Shown one piece after another: positions 44,840 to 54,341 of a stretch of DNA of 64,000 nt (position 1 is the first letter of the stretch; each line of letters begins with the position of its first letter). The translations under genes and the position numbers were made by a program. Under the pieces are notes generated by a model. The model did no database searches. It was not told the DNA's origin and was given only the letters and a program-made list of their open reading frames with translations. Source of the DNA: Actinomadura sp. J1-007 (GTDB lineage Bacteria > Actinomycetota > Actinomycetes > Streptosporangiales > Streptosporangiaceae); NCBI RefSeq assembly GCF_009793335.1, contig NZ_WING01000001.1, positions 682,001 through 746,000 of the forward strand, given 5' to 3'.

Positions 44840-46276
44840 ATGCCCGACCCCGGCGAGGAACCGTCCCCCGGCGAAGAGCCGGACCCCGGCGCGGACGAGG
44901 CGCGCGAGACCCTGCTGGCGCCGCCGCACCGGGCGCTGACGCTCGGCCTCACGCTCTCGGTCACCCTGGTGGCGTTCCTGTGGCTGGGCGTCACCACCGT
45001 CCTGCCGAAGATCGCCGACGAGCTGGACGGGCTGTCGCTGTTCGGCTGGGCGTTCACCGGGTTCATGCTGGCCAACATGGTCGGCACCGTGATCACCGGC
45101 CGGCTCGCCGACCGGACCGGGGCGGTGCGGCCGTACCTGATCGCGTTCGCGGTGTTCGTCGCGGGCTGCGCGGCCGCGGCGGCCGCGCCCACCTGGCACG
45201 TCCTGCTGGTCGCGCGCGCCGCGCAGGGCTTCGGCGTCGGCGGCGTCCTCACGCTCGTCTACCTCGGCGTCGGCCGCGCCTACCCGGAGCGGCTGCGCTC
45301 GAAGATGCTCGCGCTCGTCGCGTCCTGCTGGACGCTCCCGGCGCTGGTCGGGCCGGTCATCCTCGGCAGGCTCGCGGACGCCGCGGGGTGGCGGGCGGTG
45401 TTCGTGGTGTTCGTCCCGCTCGTGCCGGTGGCCGCGGCGCTCACGCTGCCCGGCCTGCGCCGGCTCGGCCCGACCAACGACGCGGGCCCGAGCAACCTGT
45501 GGGCGACCGTCGCCCTGGCGGTCGGCGCCGGGGCGATCATGGCGGGCCTCAGCGACCACGACCCGTTCGTCCTCGTGCCGCTGGTGGCGGCGGGCACGGC
45601 GATCACGGTTCCGGTGCTGCGCCGCCTGCTCCCGGCCGGGACGCTGCGCCTGCGCCGGGGCCTGCCGAGCGCCGTCGCGGTGCGCGGGCTGGTGAGCGTC
45701 GGCTACTACGGCAGCGAGGCGTTCTTCCCCCTCGCGATGACGACGGTGTGGGGGCTGTCGAGCACCGGCGCCGGCCTCGCCCTCGCGGTCGGCGCCGTCA
45801 CCTGGGTCGCCGGGGCGTGGCTCCAGGCCCGGGTGGACGAGCGCGGCGGCGACCGCGGCCGGCGGCTGCGCGTGGTCGCCGGGTTCGGCCTGCTCGTCGC
45901 CGGCCTCGGCGTGCTCGTCGCGGCCGTCGCCCTGCACGACGCGCTCCCGGTCGCGGTCGCCGCCGCCGGGTGGGGCGTCGGCGGGCTCGGCATGGGCCTG
46001 GTCTACCCGTCGGTGACCACGCTCGCGCTCGGCCAGGCCCGCGCGGGCGAGGAGGGCGCCACCAGCGCGAGCCTCCAGCTCTCCGAGACGCTCTCGGTGG
46101 CGGTGATGACGGGTCTCGGCGGCGCGGTCGTCGCGCTCGGCGTGTCGGCGGGCTGGGAGGAGGCGACGTCGTTCGCGGTCGTCTTCGCGATGACCGCCGC
46201 GGCGTCGCTGTTCGGCATCGGCGCCGGGACGCGCACCCTGGCGCGGCCGTCCGAGGCCGCCGTCCGCGCCGCCTGA
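44840..46276 (+). CDS. MFS transporter (probable efflux)
   Basis: A 478-residue major facilitator with 12-14 hydrophobic helices and the motif-A-like loop GRLADRTGAVRPYL between helices 2 and 3. A 30-residue acidic/proline-rich N-terminus precedes helix 1. AGGAGG lies five bases before the ATG. Control by the divergent ArsR-type repressor suggests efflux of the compound or metal complex that repressor senses. Confidence 0.88.
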   Translation: MPDPGEEPSPGEEPDPGADEARETLLAPPHRALTLGLTLSVTLVAFLWLGVTTVLPKIADELDGLSLFGWAFTGFMLANMVGTVITGRLADRTGAVRPYLIAFAVFVAGCAAAAAAPTWHVLLVARAAQGFGVGGVLTLVYLGVGRAYPERLRSKMLALVASCWTLPALVGPVILGRLADAAGWRAVFVVFVPLVPVAAALTLPGLRRLGPTNDAGPSNLWATVALAVGAGAIMAGLSDHDPFVLVPLVAAGTAITVPVLRRLLPAGTLRLRRGLPSAVAVRGLVSVGYYGSEAFFPLAMTTVWGLSSTGAGLALAVGAVTWVAGAWLQARVDERGGDRGRRLRVVAGFGLLVAGLGVLVAAVALHDALPVAVAAAGWGVGGLGMGLVYPSVTTLALGQARAGEEGATSASLQLSETLSVAVMTGLGGAVVALGVSAGWEEATSFAVVFAMTAAASLFGIGAGTRTLARPSEAAVRAA

Positions 46277-46299
46277 ACGCCCACCGGACGGCGCGGCGG

Positions 46300-46848
46300 C
46301 TACGCGGGCGCGGCGATGGCGGCCCGTTCGGCGCGGCGGGCGACGGCGCCGAGGATCTCCAGGCGGATGAACCCGGCGCCGCCCGCCCTGATCAGCAGCC
46401 AGTACGGCGCGAAGACCCGGCGGGCGAACGCGTCGGTGCCCCGCACGCGCGTCTCGAACACCAGCAGGGCGCCGTCGCCGTCCGGCTCGACGCGCAGCCC
46501 GAGCGCCGCCTTCGCCCAGCCCGGCGCGTCGAACGAGGCGAACTGGTCCGGGTCGCCGGGCGCGACCGGCGCGGTCTGCGGCGACATCCGCCAGAACTTC
46601 GCGATCTTGCCCTTGACCAGCTCGGACCCCTCTCGCACGAGCAGGGTCGGGGTCGGGAACGCGTCGATCAGCGGCCCGTCCAGCCGGGTCCGGCCCGCCG
46701 AGCGCAGCCGCATGAGCGTGCGGGCGACCGGCAGCTCCTCGGCGGTCAGCTCCATGACGGCGCGCCAGACCTCGTCGGGCGCGGCCGAGATCCTGCGGGT
46801 GTAGCGGGAACGGAAGTCGTAGTCGGGCAGTACGCGGTCGAGCTCCAT
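46300..46848 (-). CDS. hypothetical SRPBCC-like protein
   Basis: A 182-residue protein. Segments such as YTRRISAAPDEVWRAVMEL near the start and FETRVRGTDAFARRVFAPYWLLIRAG near the end resemble SRPBCC/polyketide-cyclase-like proteins; no catalytic residues can be assigned. The ATG of MELDRVLPDY is chosen because GAGGAG precedes it at the right distance. It is four bases after the TetR stop, so the two are co-transcribed. Confidence 0.65.
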   Translation of the reverse strand: MELDRVLPDYDFRSRYTRRISAAPDEVWRAVMELTAEELPVARTLMRLRSAGRTRLDGPLIDAFPTPTLLVREGSELVKGKIAKFWRMSPQTAPVAPGDPDQFASFDAPGWAKAALGLRVEPDGDGALLVFETRVRGTDAFARRVFAPYWLLIRAGGAGFIRLEILGAVARRAERAAIAAPA

Positions 46849-46852
46849 CGGG

Positions 46853-47428
46853 TCACTCCTCAACTCCGAGCGCGGCGGCGACCGCGGCGGCCAGCCGTGC
46901 GGGCAGGTCCGGCGGCGGCACGTCGCCGCCGCCGAGGAACAGGTAGGCGAAGACCGGGCCGAGCAGCAGGGCGTGCACGAACGCGGGGTCCGCGCCCGCC
47001 GCCTCGCCCCGGCGCTCGGCGCGGTCGAGGATCTCGCCGAGGACGGCGCGCTCGGAGTCGACGAACCCCGACGCGAACCGTCCGGCGAGCGCGGGGTCCG
47101 CGGCCACGTCGGCCAGCAGCCCGGGAACGGCCGGCCGCGCGTGCGGCGCGGACAGCAGCGCGACGATGCGCTCCCCCAGCGCGGCGAGGTCGCCGCGCAG
47201 CGTGCCGGTGTCGGCGGGCGGCGCGATGCCGGGGCCGTGCACGGCGGTCTCGAAGACCATCTCGGCCTTGGAGCGCCAGCGCCGGTAGATCCCGGCCTTG
47301 CCGACGCCCGCCCGCGCGGCGACCTTCTCGATGCTGAGGGCCTGGTAGCCGATCTCGTCCAGCAGGTCCCGGACGGCGGCGGCCACGGCCCCGTCCACGC
47401 GCTCCGACCGCGGTCGTCCCCGGTTCAT
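46853..47428 (-). CDS. TetR/AcrR family regulator
   Basis: A 191-residue regulator with an N-terminal helix-turn-helix (ALSIEKVAARAGVGKAGIYRRW, residues about 31-52) and a TetR_C-like domain. It is the first gene of a two-gene unit with the SRPBCC-like gene and is divergent from a LysR gene 208 bases away. An imperfect palindrome lies 14 bases upstream of its start. Confidence 0.88.
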   Translation of the reverse strand: MNRGRPRSERVDGAVAAAVRDLLDEIGYQALSIEKVAARAGVGKAGIYRRWRSKAEMVFETAVHGPGIAPPADTGTLRGDLAALGERIVALLSAPHARPAVPGLLADVAADPALAGRFASGFVDSERAVLGEILDRAERRGEAAGADPAFVHALLLGPVFAYLFLGGGDVPPPDLPARLAAAVAAALGVEE

Positions 47429-47441
47429 GGTCCGACCATAA

Positions 47442-47460
47442 ACGATACGAGCCGTTCCGT
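47442..47460. promoter_or_regulatory. probable TetR autoregulatory site
   Basis: ACGATACG-AGC-CGTTCCGT is an 8-3-8 inverted repeat with two mismatched pairs, just upstream of the tetR start, overlapping a TATCGT hexamer on the minus strand. Confidence 0.45.
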
Positions 47461-47570
47461 AAAGTAAAGACGGTCGGCGCCCGCCCGTACCCCCGTGCGT
47501 CCGGGCGGGTCGCCGCCTGACCGGGTCGCCGGATCCTGCGCCCGTACGGCGATTCTCGGAGCGGGCGCGC

Positions 47571-47629
47571 ACCCAAGTCAATTCTCGGGTTTTCTTGGAA
47601 AGACCCAAGGGTGAGTCTTGAGGTAGGTT
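47571..47629 (+). promoter_or_regulatory. LysR binding region and promoter
   Basis: An imperfect dyad (ACCCAAGTCAATTCTCGGGT, 47571-47590) and a perfect CTTGG-N6-CCAAG dyad (47594-47609) precede TAGGTT (47624-47629). That hexamer ends seven bases before the lysR ATG, with no Shine-Dalgarno in between. The layout fits autoregulation of a leaderless lysR message. Confidence 0.5.
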
Positions 47630-47636
47630 CGGCGCC

Positions 47637-48524
47637 ATGACCCTCGACGACCTGCGGGTGTTCGTGGCCGTCTGCGAGGCGGGCAACCTGAGCGCCGTCG
47701 CCCGGGACCTCGCGTGCAGCCAGCCGGCCGTCAGCCAGCACGTCAAGCGGCTGGAACGCGAGACGGGCCTCGCCCTGCTCGAACGCCTCCCGCGCGGCGT
47801 CGCCCCCACGCCCGCGGGCCGCATCCTCTACCGGGCCGCGGCCGAGGGCATCGCCGGGCTCGGCACGGCCCTGCGCCGCCTGGACGACCTGCGCGAGGGC
47901 GCGGGCGGGACGGTCCGCGTCGCGACGGGCGCCACGACCGTCCGGCACTTCATGGCGCGCGGCGTCGCGGCGTTCCGCGAACGGCACCCCGAGGTCACCC
48001 TCCAGTTCGAGACCGCGGCGTCGAGCGGCCGGTGCCTGGAGGCCGTCAAGGCGCACGGGGCCGATCTCGCCTGGGTCACCGTCGGCCCCCGCTTCGACGG
48101 CGTCGAGCAGCGGCCGTCCTGCGAGCTGCCCTGGGTCCTCGCCGTGCGGACCGACGACCCGCTCTCGCACCGCGCCTCGATCACGCTCGGCGACCTCGCC
48201 GGCCTGCGCTACATCGAGCTGCCCCCGCACTCCACCTCGCGGCTCCACCTGGAACGCCACCTCGACCAGCACGGCGTGCGGCTCACGTCCACGACCGGCG
48301 TCGCCGACTGGGACACCGCGCTGCTGCTCGCCGAGCTGGGTCTCGGGCACGCGATCCTGCCCGCGCTGCCCGGCTGGGCGTACGGGCCCGGCGGCGTGGT
48401 CAGCCTCGTCCCGATCCCCGACCTGCCGCCGCTCACCGCGGGCTGGGCGGCGCGGCAGTGGGACGCGCTGAGCCCGCTGGCGCAGGAGTTCGCCGACACG
48501 GTCGTCCGGCATCTCGCCACGTGA
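47637..48524 (+). CDS. LysR family transcriptional regulator
   Basis: A 295-residue regulator with the classic N-terminal helix-turn-helix (LRVFVAVCEAGNLSAVARDL, SQPAVSQHVKRLERETG) and a periplasmic-binding-like effector domain. The target is not evident; the neighbouring EEP hydrolase gene or itself are candidates. Confidence 0.9.
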   Translation: MTLDDLRVFVAVCEAGNLSAVARDLACSQPAVSQHVKRLERETGLALLERLPRGVAPTPAGRILYRAAAEGIAGLGTALRRLDDLREGAGGTVRVATGATTVRHFMARGVAAFRERHPEVTLQFETAASSGRCLEAVKAHGADLAWVTVGPRFDGVEQRPSCELPWVLAVRTDDPLSHRASITLGDLAGLRYIELPPHSTSRLHLERHLDQHGVRLTSTTGVADWDTALLLAELGLGHAILPALPGWAYGPGGVVSLVPIPDLPPLTAGWAARQWDALSPLAQEFADTVVRHLAT

Positions 48525-48583
48525 GCGAGCCCCCGGCCGGGGGCGGGCGGACACGGGGACGGCCCGCATGTGACCATCGGCTG

Positions 48584-49435
48584 ATGCGGATCGTGACATG
48601 GAACCTCTGGTGGCGGTTCGGGCCGTGGGAGGAGCGGAGCAAGGCGGTCCTCACCGTGCTGCGCGAGCTGCGGCCCGACGTCGTCGGGTTGCAGGAGGTC
48701 TGGGGGAACGGCGACGACAACTTCGCGGCCCGCGCCGCCGCGGAGCTCGGCCTGCACTGGACGTGGGCGCCGTTCGAGGGCGGCACCGGGCGCTGGCGGC
48801 AGCGGGCGGACGAGACCGGCTACGGCGTGGGCGTCGCGGTGCTGAGCCGCTGGCCCGTCGCCGCCCGCGCGGTCGCGCCGCTCCCGCCCGGCGTCAACGA
48901 CGACGGGCGCGTGGCGCTGCACGCCCTCCTGGACGCGCCCGAACGCCCCGTCGCGTTCTTCACCACGCACCTCGAACCCGTCCCGTCGCTGTCGGCCGTA
49001 CGGTGCGAGCAGGTGCGGGCGCTCGGCGCGTTCGTGGCGGCGCACCGGGACGCGACGGACTTCCCGCCAGTCGTGACCGGCGACCACAACGCCTGGCCCG
49101 ACTCCGACGAGATGCGCATGCTGGGCGGTTACAAGGCGCCGCCGTCGGCGCCGGGGCTGACGCTGATCGACGCGTGGGAGTTCGCGGAGCCCGGCGCGCG
49201 CCCGTACACCTGGGACGCTCAGAACCCGTTCGCCACGCCGCGCGGGGACCCGAGCGCCCGCATCGACTACGTCCACGTGGGGCAGCCGGGCCCCGGCGGG
49301 CTCGGCCGCGTCCTGTCAGTCGCCCGCGCGGGGACGGCCCCGGTCGGCGGCGTGTGGCCGTCCGACCACGCGGCCGTGGTCGCCGACCTGGCCGAGCACG
49401 CCGACCGTCCGAGCCCGGGACGCCCGCGCCTCTGA
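48584..49435 (+). CDS. endonuclease/exonuclease/phosphatase family hydrolase
   Basis: A 283-residue metal-dependent hydrolase of the EEP superfamily: TWNLWW (metal ligand Asn), LQEVWG (Glu), TTHLEP, GDHNAWPDS and the C-terminal SDHAAVVADL (Asp-His pair). The third motif reads GDHNA instead of the usual GDFNA. No signal peptide is seen. Substrate could be a nucleic acid, phosphoinositide or other phosphodiester. Confidence 0.85.
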   Translation: MRIVTWNLWWRFGPWEERSKAVLTVLRELRPDVVGLQEVWGNGDDNFAARAAAELGLHWTWAPFEGGTGRWRQRADETGYGVGVAVLSRWPVAARAVAPLPPGVNDDGRVALHALLDAPERPVAFFTTHLEPVPSLSAVRCEQVRALGAFVAAHRDATDFPPVVTGDHNAWPDSDEMRMLGGYKAPPSAPGLTLIDAWEFAEPGARPYTWDAQNPFATPRGDPSARIDYVHVGQPGPGGLGRVLSVARAGTAPVGGVWPSDHAAVVADLAEHADRPSPGRPRL

Positions 49436-49587
49436 CCAACGACCGGCACCGCTTCGCCCGCCCGGCCGACCGACCGTCCGTCCGCGAACGCCTCGGAAGG
49501 GGCGCGGCGACCCGGCTCGGAGGCGCTCAGCACCGCGGAGTGAGATTTGCGTGCCGTCCGGACAGGCGGCCCTGCCGTGACACGCGG

Positions 49588-49622
49588 ACGGCCCCGGCGC
49601 GCCGTGTGGCGTCCGGGGCCGT
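49588..49622 (-). terminator. hairpin after dps
   Basis: ACGGCCCCGG (49588-49597) pairs perfectly with CCGGGGCCGT (49613-49622), 12 bases beyond the dps stop on the minus strand. Confidence 0.65.
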
Positions 49623-49633
49623 TCCCGCGTCGG

Positions 49634-50101
49634 TCAGCTCTGGGCCTGGAACATCCAGTGCTGCTTCTCCAGCTCGGCCGTGATGCCGATGAGCAGGTCC
49701 TGGCTGACCTGGTCCGGCTCGTCGGTGGCCGCGATCCGCTCCCGGAACCGTCCGATGATCTGCGCGAGCGCGTCGACCACGGAGGCGACCGCCTTGTCGT
49801 CGGCGATGTAGCCGGCGTCGAGCTGCGGCAGCTCGGTGCGGTCGGCCACCGTGCGCGCCCGTCCGTCCGGGTTGACGCCGATCGCGATGGCGCGCTCGGC
49901 GACGTCGTCCATGCCCTGCCGGGCGAGGTCGACGATCTCGTCGAGGTGCTCGTGCACGACCTTGAAGTTGCGGCCGGTGAGGTTCCAGTGGGCCTGCTTG
50001 GCCAGCAGGGAGAGATCGATCAGATCGACGAGGGCCCCCTGGAGCGCTTCGCCCGTCGTCTTCTGGGCGGACTCGGTGAGCGGGCTCTTGACCGTCGCCA
50101 T
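49634..50101 (-). CDS. dps: Dps family DNA-binding ferritin
   Basis: A 155-residue ferritin-like miniferritin that stores iron and protects DNA in stress. The ferroxidase region KQAHWNLTGRNFKVVHEHLDEIV is present, and the length matches Dps. It lies on the strand of clgR but 210 bases beyond it, with a hairpin after its stop, so it probably has its own promoter. Confidence 0.92.
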   Translation of the reverse strand: MATVKSPLTESAQKTTGEALQGALVDLIDLSLLAKQAHWNLTGRNFKVVHEHLDEIVDLARQGMDDVAERAIAIGVNPDGRARTVADRTELPQLDAGYIADDKAVASVVDALAQIIGRFRERIAATDEPDQVSQDLLIGITAELEKQHWMFQAQS

Positions 50102-50311
50102 TGTCGGACTCCTTCCGCGTCATTCCGGTATGACCGTTACAACCTGGAAGGGTCCCCTCGTATGCCGGGCTCACTCGTGAGAACGCGCACACCCGCGGCC
50201 CGTTTAGGTCAAGTGAGCGTCAGCGGCGCGCCACGCGGGCGCGCCGGGCCGCGTCGCGACCCCGCGCGGCGCTCTCGCGCCGCCGGCCGGACCGGCCCGC
50301 CGCAGGCCGCG

Positions 50312-50668
50312 TCAGGCGGCGACCATGTCGGCGCGGAACTCCCCGGTGATCTCCTCGGGAGTCTCCGGGATGCTCTCGGCCGAGATGCGCTCGTGCTCGG
50401 GCGGCGCGCCCGCCATGACGGGCTCGTGCTGGAGCTCGGCGAGCGCCAGCGAATCGGCGACCTCGCGCAGTACGTGCGACAGCGGCACTCCCAGAGCCTT
50501 GCAGATCGAGGCGAGCAACTCCGAAGACGCCTCTTTCTGCCCCCGCTCCACCTCGGAGAGATACCCGAGGGAAACCCGTGCCGCCGCGGACACCTCACGG
50601 AGGGTGCGTCCCTGGCGCAGCCGCAGCTGCCGCAGTACGTCACCGAGCAGGCTGCGAAGCAGGACCAT
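50312..50668 (-). CDS. clgR: XRE-family regulator ClgR
   Basis: A 118-residue helix-turn-helix activator that controls clp protease genes in actinobacteria. The conserved start [20 protein letters not shown] and DNA-binding segment [20 protein letters not shown] are family-specific. The start is the ATG of MVLLR with GGAGGGAG seven bases upstream; ten extra codons upstream are not conserved in character. The location after cinA and pgsA is the usual one. The C-terminus ends in VAA, resembling a Clp degron, which fits known proteolytic control of ClgR. Confidence 0.88.
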   Translation of the reverse strand: MVLLRSLLGDVLRQLRLRQGRTLREVSAAARVSLGYLSEVERGQKEASSELLASICKALGVPLSHVLREVADSLALAELQHEPVMAGAPPEHERISAESIPETPEEITGEFRADMVAA

Positions 50669-50754
50669 CGTCTCGCTCCCTCCCTCAGTTCGGACCATCT
50701 GCCGGTTCCACCGTACCCGGCGGAACGGCGGCCGTGGCAGACCGTTGATTTCGT

Positions 50755-50768
50755 GTTCGCTCGGAACG
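50755..50768 (-). promoter_or_regulatory. possible ClgR operator
   Basis: GTTCGCTCGGAACG contains a GTTC-N5-GAAC dyad about 90 bases before the clgR start, in the gap after cinA. ClgR is known to regulate itself; the assignment of this site is tentative. Confidence 0.35.
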
Positions 50769-50779
50769 TAACGCTGTAA

Positions 50780-52075
50780 TCAGCCCCGTTCTTCCCGATC
50801 CTCCCGAGCATCCCGCGCCACGTCCTCCGGCGCAACCCCGGCCAGAACGCGTCTCAGCAGCTCAAGGGCGTGCACGACCGTCATCCTGCGGATCACCGCC
50901 CGGATCTCCATGCCCGTTCCCGGCACGGGGAGTCGCGGGGCGGTCACGAGCCGCTCGCTTCCAGGTCCGGCCAACCCGACGTAGACCGTTCCGACCGGAC
51001 GGCCGTCCTGGGGGTCCGGACCGGCCACGCCGGTCACCGCGAGGCCGTACCCGGCGCCCAGCCGGTCCCTGACGCCCTCGGCCATCTGCCGGGCCACCTC
51101 GGGGTGGACGGCGCCGTGCTCGTCCAGCAGGCCCGCGTCCACGCCGAGCATCCGGTGCTTCATGGACGTCGCGTACGTCACGGCGCCCCCCGCGAAGGTG
51201 TCGGACGATCCGGGCACGGAGGTCAGCTCCGCGCCGATCAGGCCGCCGGTGAGGGACTCGGCGACCGCGACCGTCGCGCCCCGCTCGCCCAGCAGCCGGT
51301 GCACGACCGAGGCGAGGCTCTCGTCGCCGGTCCCGTACACCGCGTCGCCGAGCAGCGCCCTGACCCGTCCCTCGGCCTCGGCGAGGCGCTCCTGCGCCGC
51401 GCCGCCGGCCGCGGTGATCCGGACCTTCACCTCCGCCGGGTCGGGCAGGTAGGCCAGCCGGATCCCGGGCATCGCCTCCACCTCGGCCAGCCGGGCCGCG
51501 ATCACCGACTCCCAGAGCCCGGCGGTACGGACCGTGCGGCGCGCGACGGCGAGCGGCCCCGCGCCGGCGGCGAGCTCCGGCAGCACCACCTCGTCCATGA
51601 TCGTCCGCATCTCGGACGGGACGCCGGGCAGCGCGTACACCACGCCCCCGCCGAGCTCGACGCGCAGCCCCGGGGCCGAGCCCGCCGAGTTGCGGAGCAG
51701 CGCCGCGCCCTCCGGGACGTCGGCCATGCGCAGCGCCATCGGCTGGAGGTCCCGGCCCGCCTTGGCGACCCGTTCGCGCAGCCGGGCCTCCAGGGCGGGG
51801 TCGCGGACGAGCGCGACGCCCGCCGCCTTGGCGAGCGCGTCGCGGGTGACGTCGTCGTAGGTGGGGCCGAGCCCGCCGGTCGTGAGCACCGCGTCGGCGC
51901 GGCCGAGCGCCTCCTCGACCGCCGCGACGATCACGTCCGGTTCGTCGCCCACGACGACGCTGCGCGTCACCTCGACGCCGCGCTCGGCCAGCCGCCGCCC
52001 CATCCAGGCCGCGTTCCCGTTGATCGTGTCGCCGAGCAGCAGCTCGTCCCCGACCGTCAGCAGTTCGACCCGCAC
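50780..52075 (-). CDS. cinA: competence/damage-inducible protein CinA (nicotinamide-nucleotide amidohydrolase)
   Basis: A 431-residue two-domain protein, GTG start. The N-terminal MoCF-like pyrophosphatase domain has ELLTVGDELLLGDTINGN and TTGGLGPTYDDVTRDALA. The C-terminal PncC domain has VAVAESLTGGLIGAELTSVPGSSD. PncC deamidates nicotinamide mononucleotide to NaMN, recycling NAD. It is 89 bases after pgsA on the same strand. Confidence 0.93.
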   Translation of the reverse strand: MRVELLTVGDELLLGDTINGNAAWMGRRLAERGVEVTRSVVVGDEPDVIVAAVEEALGRADAVLTTGGLGPTYDDVTRDALAKAAGVALVRDPALEARLRERVAKAGRDLQPMALRMADVPEGAALLRNSAGSAPGLRVELGGGVVYALPGVPSEMRTIMDEVVLPELAAGAGPLAVARRTVRTAGLWESVIAARLAEVEAMPGIRLAYLPDPAEVKVRITAAGGAAQERLAEAEGRVRALLGDAVYGTGDESLASVVHRLLGERGATVAVAESLTGGLIGAELTSVPGSSDTFAGGAVTYATSMKHRMLGVDAGLLDEHGAVHPEVARQMAEGVRDRLGAGYGLAVTGVAGPDPQDGRPVGTVYVGLAGPGSERLVTAPRLPVPGTGMEIRAVIRRMTVVHALELLRRVLAGVAPEDVARDAREDREERG

Positions 52076-52164
52076 ACCGCCCCCTCGCCCATCGAGATCA
52101 TGCCGTCCCCGAATCTACTCCCGGCCGGCCCGCCCGGAACCGGTGCGGTCGGCGGCGGCCGAGG

Positions 52165-52755
52165 TCAGGCGGGTGTGCCCGGACGGCGCAGCCGCCACGC
52201 CCGGACGACGTAGTCGGCCCCGGTGACGACCGTCACGGCGAGCGCCGCGCCCATGGCGAGCCAGCGCAGCGGGTCGAGCGGGCCCGGCAGGATGTAGAGG
52301 CCGATCGCGATCACTTGGAGCATCGTCTTCAGCTTGCCGCCCTTGCTCGCGGGGATCACGCCGCGGCGGATCACCACGAAGCGCAGCACGGTGATGCCGA
52401 TCTCGCGGACGAGGATGACCGCCGTCACCCACCACCACAGCTCGCCGAGCGCGGACAGGCTGATCAGCGCCGCGCCGGTCAGCGCCTTGTCGGCGATCGG
52501 GTCGGCGATCTTGCCGAAGTCGGTGACCAGGTTGCGGGCGCGGGCGAGGTCGCCGTCGATCTTGTCGGTGACGGAGGCGACCGCGAACACCGCGAACGCC
52601 GCGAGCCGCATGAGCGCGCCGTCCAGGAACAGCAGCCACACGAACAGCGGGACGAGGGCGATCCTGATCAGCGTGAGCGCGTTGGCGATGTTGTAGACGC
52701 TGGGCGGCGGCGGACCGGGGGCCCCGGCCGCCGGATCGGGCGTCCCCGCGATCAC
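52165..52755 (-). CDS. pgsA: CDP-diacylglycerol-glycerol-3-phosphate 3-phosphatidyltransferase
   Basis: Makes phosphatidylglycerol phosphate, the precursor of phosphatidylglycerol and cardiolipin. The 196-residue membrane protein has the CDP-alcohol transferase motif [19 protein letters not shown] followed by IADPIAD. Its GTG start overlaps the rimO stop (GTGA), so the two are coupled. Confidence 0.92.
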   Translation of the reverse strand: MIAGTPDPAAGAPGPPPPSVYNIANALTLIRIALVPLFVWLLFLDGALMRLAAFAVFAVASVTDKIDGDLARARNLVTDFGKIADPIADKALTGAALISLSALGELWWWVTAVILVREIGITVLRFVVIRRGVIPASKGGKLKTMLQVIAIGLYILPGPLDPLRWLAMGAALAVTVVTGADYVVRAWRLRRPGTPA

Positions 52756-54230
52756 GACACGTCCGCGACGAGGTCCACGCCGTCGCTGCCCACCACGCGG
52801 GCCGCGACGATCTCGCCGAGCGCGAGGCCCTCGCCGCGGACCAGGACCGTGCCGTCCACCTCGGGCGCCTGGTGCTCGGCGCGCCCCTCGAAGCCGCCGT
52901 CCTCGGCCTTCTCCTCCAGCAGGACGCGGACCCGCGAGCCGATCCGGTCCTCGGCGCGCTGCGCGGTGAGCTCCTCGGCGAGCGCCGACAGCTCCTCGAC
53001 GCGGCGGGCGATCTCGGCGGGGTCGAGCTTGCCGCCGAGGCCGGCGGCCTCGGTGCCGTCCTCGTCGGAGTAGCCGAACACGCCGATCGCGTCGAGCCGC
53101 GCGTCGGTGAGGAACGCCGCCAGCTCCTCGAAGTCGTCCTCGCTCTCGCCGGGGAAGCCGACGATGAAGTTGGAGCGCACGCCCGCCTCGGGCGCGAGCG
53201 CGCGGATCTGGTCGAGCAGCCCGAGGAACCGCTCCCGGTCGCCGAACCGCCGCATCGAGCGCAGCACGGGCCCGCTCGCGTGCTGGAACGACATGTCGAA
53301 ATAGGGCGCGACGCCCGGCGTCGAGCAGATCGCCTCGATCAGCCCGGGGCGCGTCTCGGCGGGCTGGAGGTAGCTGACCCGCACCCGCTCGATGCCCTCG
53401 ACGGCGGCGAGTTCGGGCAGCAGCTTCTCCAGCGCGCGCAGGTCGCCGAGGTCCTTGCCGTACGAGGTGGAGTTCTCGCTGACGAGGAACAGCTCGCGGA
53501 CGTCGTGCCCGGCGAGCCAGCGGGCCTCCTCCAGCACCTCCGCCGGGGAGCGCGACACGTACGCCCCGCGGAACGCCGGGATCGCGCAGAACGTGCACCG
53601 CCGGTCGCAGCCGGACGCGAGCTTCAGCGGGGCCACCGGCCCGCCGCCGAGCCGCCTGCGCAGGACGCGGGGCCCGGACGCGGGCGCCACGCCCTCGGGC
53701 AGGTCCGCGATGGCGTCGCGGGCGCGGCCGGCGTCGCCGGGTCCGTCTCCGTCGCGGGGTCCGTCGGCGTCGCCGCCGTGGCCGGGGATGGAGACGCCGC
53801 CCGCGGAGGCGGAGCGCTCGACGGGGCTGATGGGCAGGAGGGTGCGGCGGTCGCGCGGGGCGTGCGCCGCGTGCGCCCGGCCCTCCATCACGTCGTCCAG
53901 CCGCTCGCCGATGTCGCCGTAGTCGTCGAAGCCGAGCACCGCGTGCGCCTCGGGCAGCGCCTCGGCCAGCTCCGCGCCGTACCGCTCGGCCATGCAGCCC
54001 GCGGCGACGACCTTGGCGCCCGAGTCGTGCGCGGCGAGCAGCGTGTCGATGGAGTCCTTCTTGGCCGCGTCGATGAAGCCGCAGGTGTTGACGACCACCA
54101 CGTCGGCGCCCTCGGAGCTCTCGGCCAGGTCCCAGCCCGCGCCCTCGATCCGGGCGGCGAGCTCTTCGGAGTCGACCTCGTTGCGGGCGCATCCGAGCGT
54201 GACGAGGGAGACCTTACGGCGTGCAGACAT
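52752..54230 (-). CDS. rimO: ribosomal protein S12 methylthiotransferase
   Basis: Radical-SAM enzyme that methylthiolates an aspartate of ribosomal protein S12. The 492-residue protein has N-terminal cluster cysteines 14, 50 and 79 and radical-SAM cysteines 208, 212 and 215 (CDRRCTFC), then a TRAM domain. Between the two cluster domains lies a Gly/Asp-rich linker (about 139-190, e.g. [17 protein letters not shown]) longer than in most RimO proteins. The start is the ATG of [14 protein letters not shown]. It is a paralogue of miaB in this window. Confidence 0.93.
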   Translation of the reverse strand: MSARRKVSLVTLGCARNEVDSEELAARIEGAGWDLAESSEGADVVVVNTCGFIDAAKKDSIDTLLAAHDSGAKVVAAGCMAERYGAELAEALPEAHAVLGFDDYGDIGERLDDVMEGRAHAAHAPRDRRTLLPISPVERSASAGGVSIPGHGGDADGPRDGDGPGDAGRARDAIADLPEGVAPASGPRVLRRRLGGGPVAPLKLASGCDRRCTFCAIPAFRGAYVSRSPAEVLEEARWLAGHDVRELFLVSENSTSYGKDLGDLRALEKLLPELAAVEGIERVRVSYLQPAETRPGLIEAICSTPGVAPYFDMSFQHASGPVLRSMRRFGDRERFLGLLDQIRALAPEAGVRSNFIVGFPGESEDDFEELAAFLTDARLDAIGVFGYSDEDGTEAAGLGGKLDPAEIARRVEELSALAEELTAQRAEDRIGSRVRVLLEEKAEDGGFEGRAEHQAPEVDGTVLVRGEGLALGEIVAARVVGSDGVDLVADVS

Positions 54231-54341
54231 GCCCCTAAGGTAATGGGCGCGGGCGCCCGCGCAGACCGGAGCCCACGCCTTCGCCCGCCGCGCCCGCGCG
54301 CGGAGCCCGGGCCGCACCGGCGGCCGGCGTTCCGCCGCTGG

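Noticed and set aside
46300-46863. Upstream start for the SRPBCC-like protein at 46863
   Set aside because: It would overlap the tetR stop and ignore the GAGGAG ribosome site placed for the ATG at 46848.
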